Source: Candidatus Babelota bacterium
GTDB taxonomy: Bacteria; Babelota; Babeliae; Babelales; Vermiphilaceae
NCBI GenBank assembly: GCA_003963225.1
Contig: RXKB01000001.1
Coordinates: forward strand, 41,957-105,956
Direction of reading: 5' to 3'
Length of the DNA stretch: 64,000 bases
Shown here: positions 61,002 through 64,000 of the stretch, in pieces
Layout: every line of letters begins with the position of its first letter
Position numbering within the stretch: position 1 is the first letter of the stretch
Notes under the pieces: model-generated
Database searches by the model: none
Told to the model about the DNA's origin: nothing
The model's input: only the letters and a program-made list of their open reading frames with translations
Made by a program: the position numbers and the translations under genes

Positions 61002-61315
61002 CGATATAACGGGAAGAATTTGAACCGTTCAGGCCAGTTTTCGCGTGGATGAAAGACCAACGCAACCTCTTGCCCGTTAAGAGCCGACTCCGTCAACAAA
61101 ACCCAACCATATTCGTCCTTGGCTTGCTCAAATTCTTTCCGAGTCACCTTTACGGTCACTTTTCGGAAGGAATAATCGAGCCATGGCTGCATGGAGGGGT
61201 GATCTTTGAATTTCAGGTAGCAAGCAAGGCTCGCGTGAGCCGCAGAGTTGATTGCATGCCCCAACGGCACATCGTCAGGGATCAGGATATACATCTTGGT
61301 CTTGATTTCACTCAT
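60998..61315 (-). CDS. peptidyl-tRNA hydrolase 2-like protein
   Basis: 105 residues. KMYILIPDDVPLGHAINSAA followed by HASLACYLKF, then KVTVKVTRKEFEQAKDEYG and ALVFHPRENWP follow the Pth2 fold order (strand, GH-N...AH-A helix, strand, helix). Pth2 enzymes free tRNA from stalled peptidyl-tRNA; phage copies could support recycling. The active-site Lys/Asp set is not fully conserved, so function is tentative. Confidence 0.6.
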   Translation of the reverse strand: MSEIKTKMYILIPDDVPLGHAINSAAHASLACYLKFKDHPSMQPWLDYSFRKVTVKVTRKEFEQAKDEYGWVLLTESALNGQEVALVFHPRENWPERFKFFPLYR

Positions 61316-61917
61316 AAGCGTTGAAAGAGCCCCAGTGTATCGATCAATCGGAAGAAATGCAACTTTCCACGAGCTTGAGTGAGAACTTCTTGAAGTGTGC
61401 TCTCTACGTACATGTCATGGATAGCAATCAATGCCATTGGAGCCGCGAGGCGATGAATGTGAGGAAGGTTGGTCTCAACTTCTCCAGACTCATGCATTAC
61501 ATCGACAAACATCGTGTCGTAACAACCTGTGTCTTGCTTGAAATCGCCTCGTCTCAATTTCACGTACTCAAGCAACGCGTTGGCAGCCAGGTATTTTTGA
61601 GCTTCATCGGTGCTGTTCGTACCTTTTGCCCACAATTCGGTCAGCAACGGTGGAGTTTCGAGGGTGTCTTGCCCAAGTGTTTGAGCGTAAGCTTGGAATT
61701 CATTCGGTGAAGAGCAGGACAGATCATAGGAAATGAACTTTCTTCCGATCTGTCCTGCATCACGAATTCCCTCACACAGCACGGAGGTTGAACGACCAAG
61801 GAACGTGCCGACCTCCAACAAGCCACCGTGTGTCTTCCTGGCGACATTGTAGAGCGCATGTGCCTCGTTGTCGGTCAACCATCCAGGAATTGCCCGGTAG
61901 GCTTGTGGTCCTTTCAT
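61312..61917 (-). CDS. class I methyltransferase
   Basis: 201 residues from ATG 61917. GGLLEVGTFLGRSTSVLCEG (SAM loop), FISYDLSC and DTMFVDVMHESGEVETNL match the Methyltransf_24 group. Substrate unknown. Four-base overlap with the Pth2-like gene. Confidence 0.8.
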   Translation of the reverse strand: MKGPQAYRAIPGWLTDNEAHALYNVARKTHGGLLEVGTFLGRSTSVLCEGIRDAGQIGRKFISYDLSCSSPNEFQAYAQTLGQDTLETPPLLTELWAKGTNSTDEAQKYLAANALLEYVKLRRGDFKQDTGCYDTMFVDVMHESGEVETNLPHIHRLAAPMALIAIHDMYVESTLQEVLTQARGKLHFFRLIDTLGLFQRL

Positions 61918-61933
61918 GGGTTGTAATTGAGTT

Positions 61934-62275
61934 TCATTCAATCCGGACGAGCTTGCCCTTACGGGCCTTCTGTACGATCGTACGCATTTCAGTTTCCAGT
62001 TCATGCATACGGCCGGACACGATCCACTCGGCTTCGACATAGTACGCGTACAAGCCGAACCAGGGGCGCCCCACACAGAATTGTTCCCCGTATTGTTTCA
62101 GGGCCTGGTGAAGACGCAACAAGTTTGCCAAGTCCTTTTCGGTGACAAGGCGGGAGGCTTCTCGCACGTACCAATCCAAGTTGGCCTTGATCTCTTTGGC
62201 ACGCTTGGAAAAGTGCCAATAGAACAAGCCGAGGATAATACAGGAGAACAACAAATACAGTGTAAATGCAATCAT
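61934..62275 (-). CDS. membrane protein, 113 aa
   Basis: MIAFTLYLLFSCIILGLFYW is one transmembrane helix; the rest is a helical charged domain. ATG 62275 begins exactly at the hydrophobic segment. Confidence 0.68.
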   Translation of the reverse strand: MIAFTLYLLFSCIILGLFYWHFSKRAKEIKANLDWYVREASRLVTEKDLANLLRLHQALKQYGEQFCVGRPWFGLYAYYVEAEWIVSGRMHELETEMRTIVQKARKGKLVRIE

Positions 62276-62285
62276 GGGATAATTG

Positions 62286-62636
62286 TCATCCGACAAGTCC
62301 GCCGGTTGTGGAAGTAGGTGCAACTTGCCCCAAGGCAGCTGCGTGCTCACCGTTTGGATCCAGAAGTCGTCTCACATGCTCTGGCATCTGTCTGGACCAC
62401 GGAATAACAACTGTTTTCTCAGGAGAGTGCATCGTGGTGAGCCGTTCCCGTAGGATCGGACCATTTACTCCTCCCCAGCGCTCAATACCTTGAAAGGTGA
62501 TGCCTCCGTTGGGCTTGATCGCGGTGACGCGACCCCAATAGAGGTACGTGGAGCTACCCATGGCGGCAGCGTAAACAATCAGGCAATGCGGCACGATTTC
62601 CGCACCGGTAATGTCATGTACTCGTCGTTGGCTCAT
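62286..62636 (-). CDS. hypothetical protein, 116 aa, beta-rich
   Basis: ITGAEIVPHCLIVYAAAMGS, YLYWGRVTAIKPNGGITF. Shares a plan with the gene at 62879 (GKGDYVLVAHNG, FGRVWRV), so the two may be paralogs with a small barrel fold. Function unknown. Confidence 0.66.
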   Translation of the reverse strand: MSQRRVHDITGAEIVPHCLIVYAAAMGSSTYLYWGRVTAIKPNGGITFQGIERWGGVNGPILRERLTTMHSPEKTVVIPWSRQMPEHVRRLLDPNGEHAAALGQVAPTSTTGGLVG

Positions 62637-62898
62637 CTGGAATGGTAATTAGTCGTTCGGTTTCTGGACGGGCGAAGGCAGGGAGGTTCGTAGGAAACAA
62701 TATCTTGCCTCGTAGGCTCATTCGGTGCCCCAGAGAGTTACCGTATCCGTAGTTGAGGTCAAAGTCCGACACCTCGACTATGAACTCGGCCCCCTGGTCG
62801 GTGACTACTCGGAACTTTGGACCAGGTGGAGGCGGTGGCGGTGGAGGCATAAGACGTTGTATCGCCTCGGCGTATGGGTCACTGAATACAAGGCTCAT
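62614..62898 (-). CDS. hypothetical protein, 94 aa
   Basis: Has a run of eight prolines near residue 18 and then FRVVTDQGAEFIVEVSDFDL. Overlaps both neighbours. Function unknown. Confidence 0.64.
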   Translation of the reverse strand: MSLVFSDPYAEAIQRLMPPPPPPPPGPKFRVVTDQGAEFIVEVSDFDLNYGYGNSLGHRMSLRGKILFPTNLPAFARPETERLITIPDEPTTST

Positions 62899-63205
62899 CG
62901 CTTACCACAGGAAGCATTTGTCGGAATGCCACCGGCACCTGTCCCGCCTGGATCTGAACGACCCTATGGCTGGAACAGATGCTTTGGAGTCGCACGAGGA
63001 ACGGCTTTGATGGGTCGTTCTCCGGCTGATACACTTCCTGGATCTCCAGGGTCACGCGCGGGGAGGTTTGCACCCGCCACACACGACCGAAATTGAGATA
63101 AGGCCCGTTGTGGGCCACCAGGACGTAGTCACCCTTTCCAACAGGAACACCAATCTTGTCGATCAGTGCAGGGATGCCCGTGTCTTCACGTTGTACGCCA
63201 CTCAT
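62879..63205 (-). CDS. hypothetical protein, 108 aa, beta-rich
   Basis: IGVPVGKGDYVLVAHNGPYL, FGRVWRVQTSPRVTLEIQEV, RVVQIQAG: parallel in order to 62286. Possibly SH3-like. Function unknown. Confidence 0.66.
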   Translation of the reverse strand: MSGVQREDTGIPALIDKIGVPVGKGDYVLVAHNGPYLNFGRVWRVQTSPRVTLEIQEVYQPENDPSKPFLVRLQSICSSHRVVQIQAGQVPVAFRQMLPVVSDEPCIQ

Positions 63206-63214
63206 GGTTGAAGT

Positions 63215-63376
63215 CTAATGCGGTTTGATTGAGATGATATAGAAGCCGACTTCCTTCGGCCTGATATGATGAAACATGCCGCGGGCCTGGCGCTCAGAAT
63301 GGACGGTTGACCCACCCACGCTGAGCACCTGGACACCGCAGTGATTTTTGTATCCGTACGTCACTTCCCAGTACAT
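63215..63376 (-). CDS. hypothetical protein, 53 aa
   Basis: ATG 63376 to TAG 63215, product MYWEVTYGYKNHCGVQVLSV and ending FYIISIKPH; start overlaps the end of the next upstream gene by 16 bases. Its beta-rich, protein-like sequence exactly fills the gap between 63205 and 63361. Confidence 0.68.
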   Translation of the reverse strand: MYWEVTYGYKNHCGVQVLSVGGSTVHSERQARGMFHHIRPKEVGFYIISIKPH

Positions 63377-63927
63377 TTGTCGATCGGCTTGAGCCAGTCA
63401 GGGTTGTGCCCCCACCTGGCCTGGTGCTTTTCCATGTCCTCCGCCACGTCATACAGGTACGACAACACACAGGTCAGCCCACCTTGAGGGGCGATCAGCT
63501 GCTCTCGCCATAACGGGTAGGCGCTGGCTAGGTCAGAAAGACTGCCGCGCAACCTTGAAATGTCATCCCTGACCCGCTCGACCAAAAACCTTGGAGGGTC
63601 GGCGATCTCGTGGTATTGAGCAAAGATCGGACGAGGGCGAGGAGGCAGTACCCTTGCGCCGATAAGAAAGTCCCACATTCCAGTCAGCTGTTTGCGCAAG
63701 TCCTCCTGCTCCAGCGTGATGATTTCGGGACCGGGTTGCCTGGAGTGCAAGACCAGCAGGCTTTGCCACCCAGGGTATTTTTTCATCCATTCCAACCAGA
63801 CGCCCTTGCACAGCTGGTTCTGGCGCTCAACGGCAAGCCGCTGATACGTGACAGGCACGTAAATGGAGAAATAATAGATGTTGCTGCTTGTTCCCTCCTC
63901 TTCACCGTCTTCAAGTGGTGTGCTCAT
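63361..63927 (-). CDS. hypothetical protein, 188 aa
   Basis: MSTPLEDGEEEGTSSNIYYF; strand YYFSIYVPVTYQRLAVERQN, then helices with ERVRDDISRLRGSLSDLASA. ATG 63927 chosen over 63945. Its upstream region runs off the window. Confidence 0.66.
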   Translation of the reverse strand: MSTPLEDGEEEGTSSNIYYFSIYVPVTYQRLAVERQNQLCKGVWLEWMKKYPGWQSLLVLHSRQPGPEIITLEQEDLRKQLTGMWDFLIGARVLPPRPRPIFAQYHEIADPPRFLVERVRDDISRLRGSLSDLASAYPLWREQLIAPQGGLTCVLSYLYDVAEDMEKHQARWGHNPDWLKPIDKCTGK

Positions 63928-64000
63928 TGTAGTCAGCCCACCCACAAGTAGAAAATGCCTGCTGCAACAGCCACGGCCGCAACTACAAGGACAATGGGTG

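Noticed and set aside
1..64000. Alternative genetic code (TAG reassigned)
   Set aside because: Several well-supported genes end in TAG (11518, 27752, 30288), and no gene shows an in-frame TAG within a conserved domain.

Overview
This window looks like an accessory and metabolic segment of a large tailed dsDNA phage (inference). It carries a split RNA polymerase beta-subunit piece, a dNTP-synthesis block, about 38 tRNA genes plus tmRNA, many free-standing homing endonucleases and tightly packed ATGA-overlapping genes. No capsid, tail or terminase gene is visible. Several products carry signal peptides, lipoboxes, an outer-membrane beta-barrel pattern and one PEP-CTERM anchor, which points to a diderm host with an exosortase system. 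The host identity is not settled by the sequence.

Layout: 0-8.3 kb (mostly +) holds dCMP deaminase, dUTPase, class II ribonucleotide reductase, thymidylate kinase, ThyX and nucleases, together a route to dTTP and other dNTPs. 8.3-11 kb (mostly -) has exported or lipidated small proteins, HNH endonucleases and a macrodomain protein. 11.4-38.1 kb is one long minus-strand array in which tRNA genes alternate with small protein genes. It includes a Thg1-like tRNA polymerase, DNA ligase, a UV-repair glycosylase, metallophosphoesterases, a PEP-CTERM protein, a beta-barrel protein, an SPFH protein, a phage tmRNA and a tRNA-Leu(UAA) interrupted by a group I intron with its own HNH gene. 38.7-49.9 kb is a glycan island: GT25 twice, a GT6-containing double glycosyltransferase, a DXD sugar transferase, methyltransferase, beta-propeller glycosidase-like protein, two GT-B enzymes and a DUF6734-like protein. 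50.2-52.2 kb (+) is a three-gene membrane operon ending in a PAS protein. 52.3-63.9 kb (-) is a chain of small, mostly unknown proteins with a vWA protein, a set of related small proteins, a Pth2-like protein and a methyltransferase.

Expression: many genes start 5-9 nt after a TAnnnT -10 box preceded by a TTGnnn -35 box, so their mRNAs should be leaderless or nearly so. Others start 3-20 nt after the 3' end of a tRNA, and at least nine reading frames on the same strand end inside the 5' part of the next tRNA. RNase P cleavage of such transcripts would remove the stop codon. The phage tmRNA, the Pth2-like protein and the Thg1-like protein fit a translation-rescue and tRNA-repair set that could cope with this (inference). 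Several tRNAs are abnormal: odd anticodon loops, hairpin insertions or missing D-arms.
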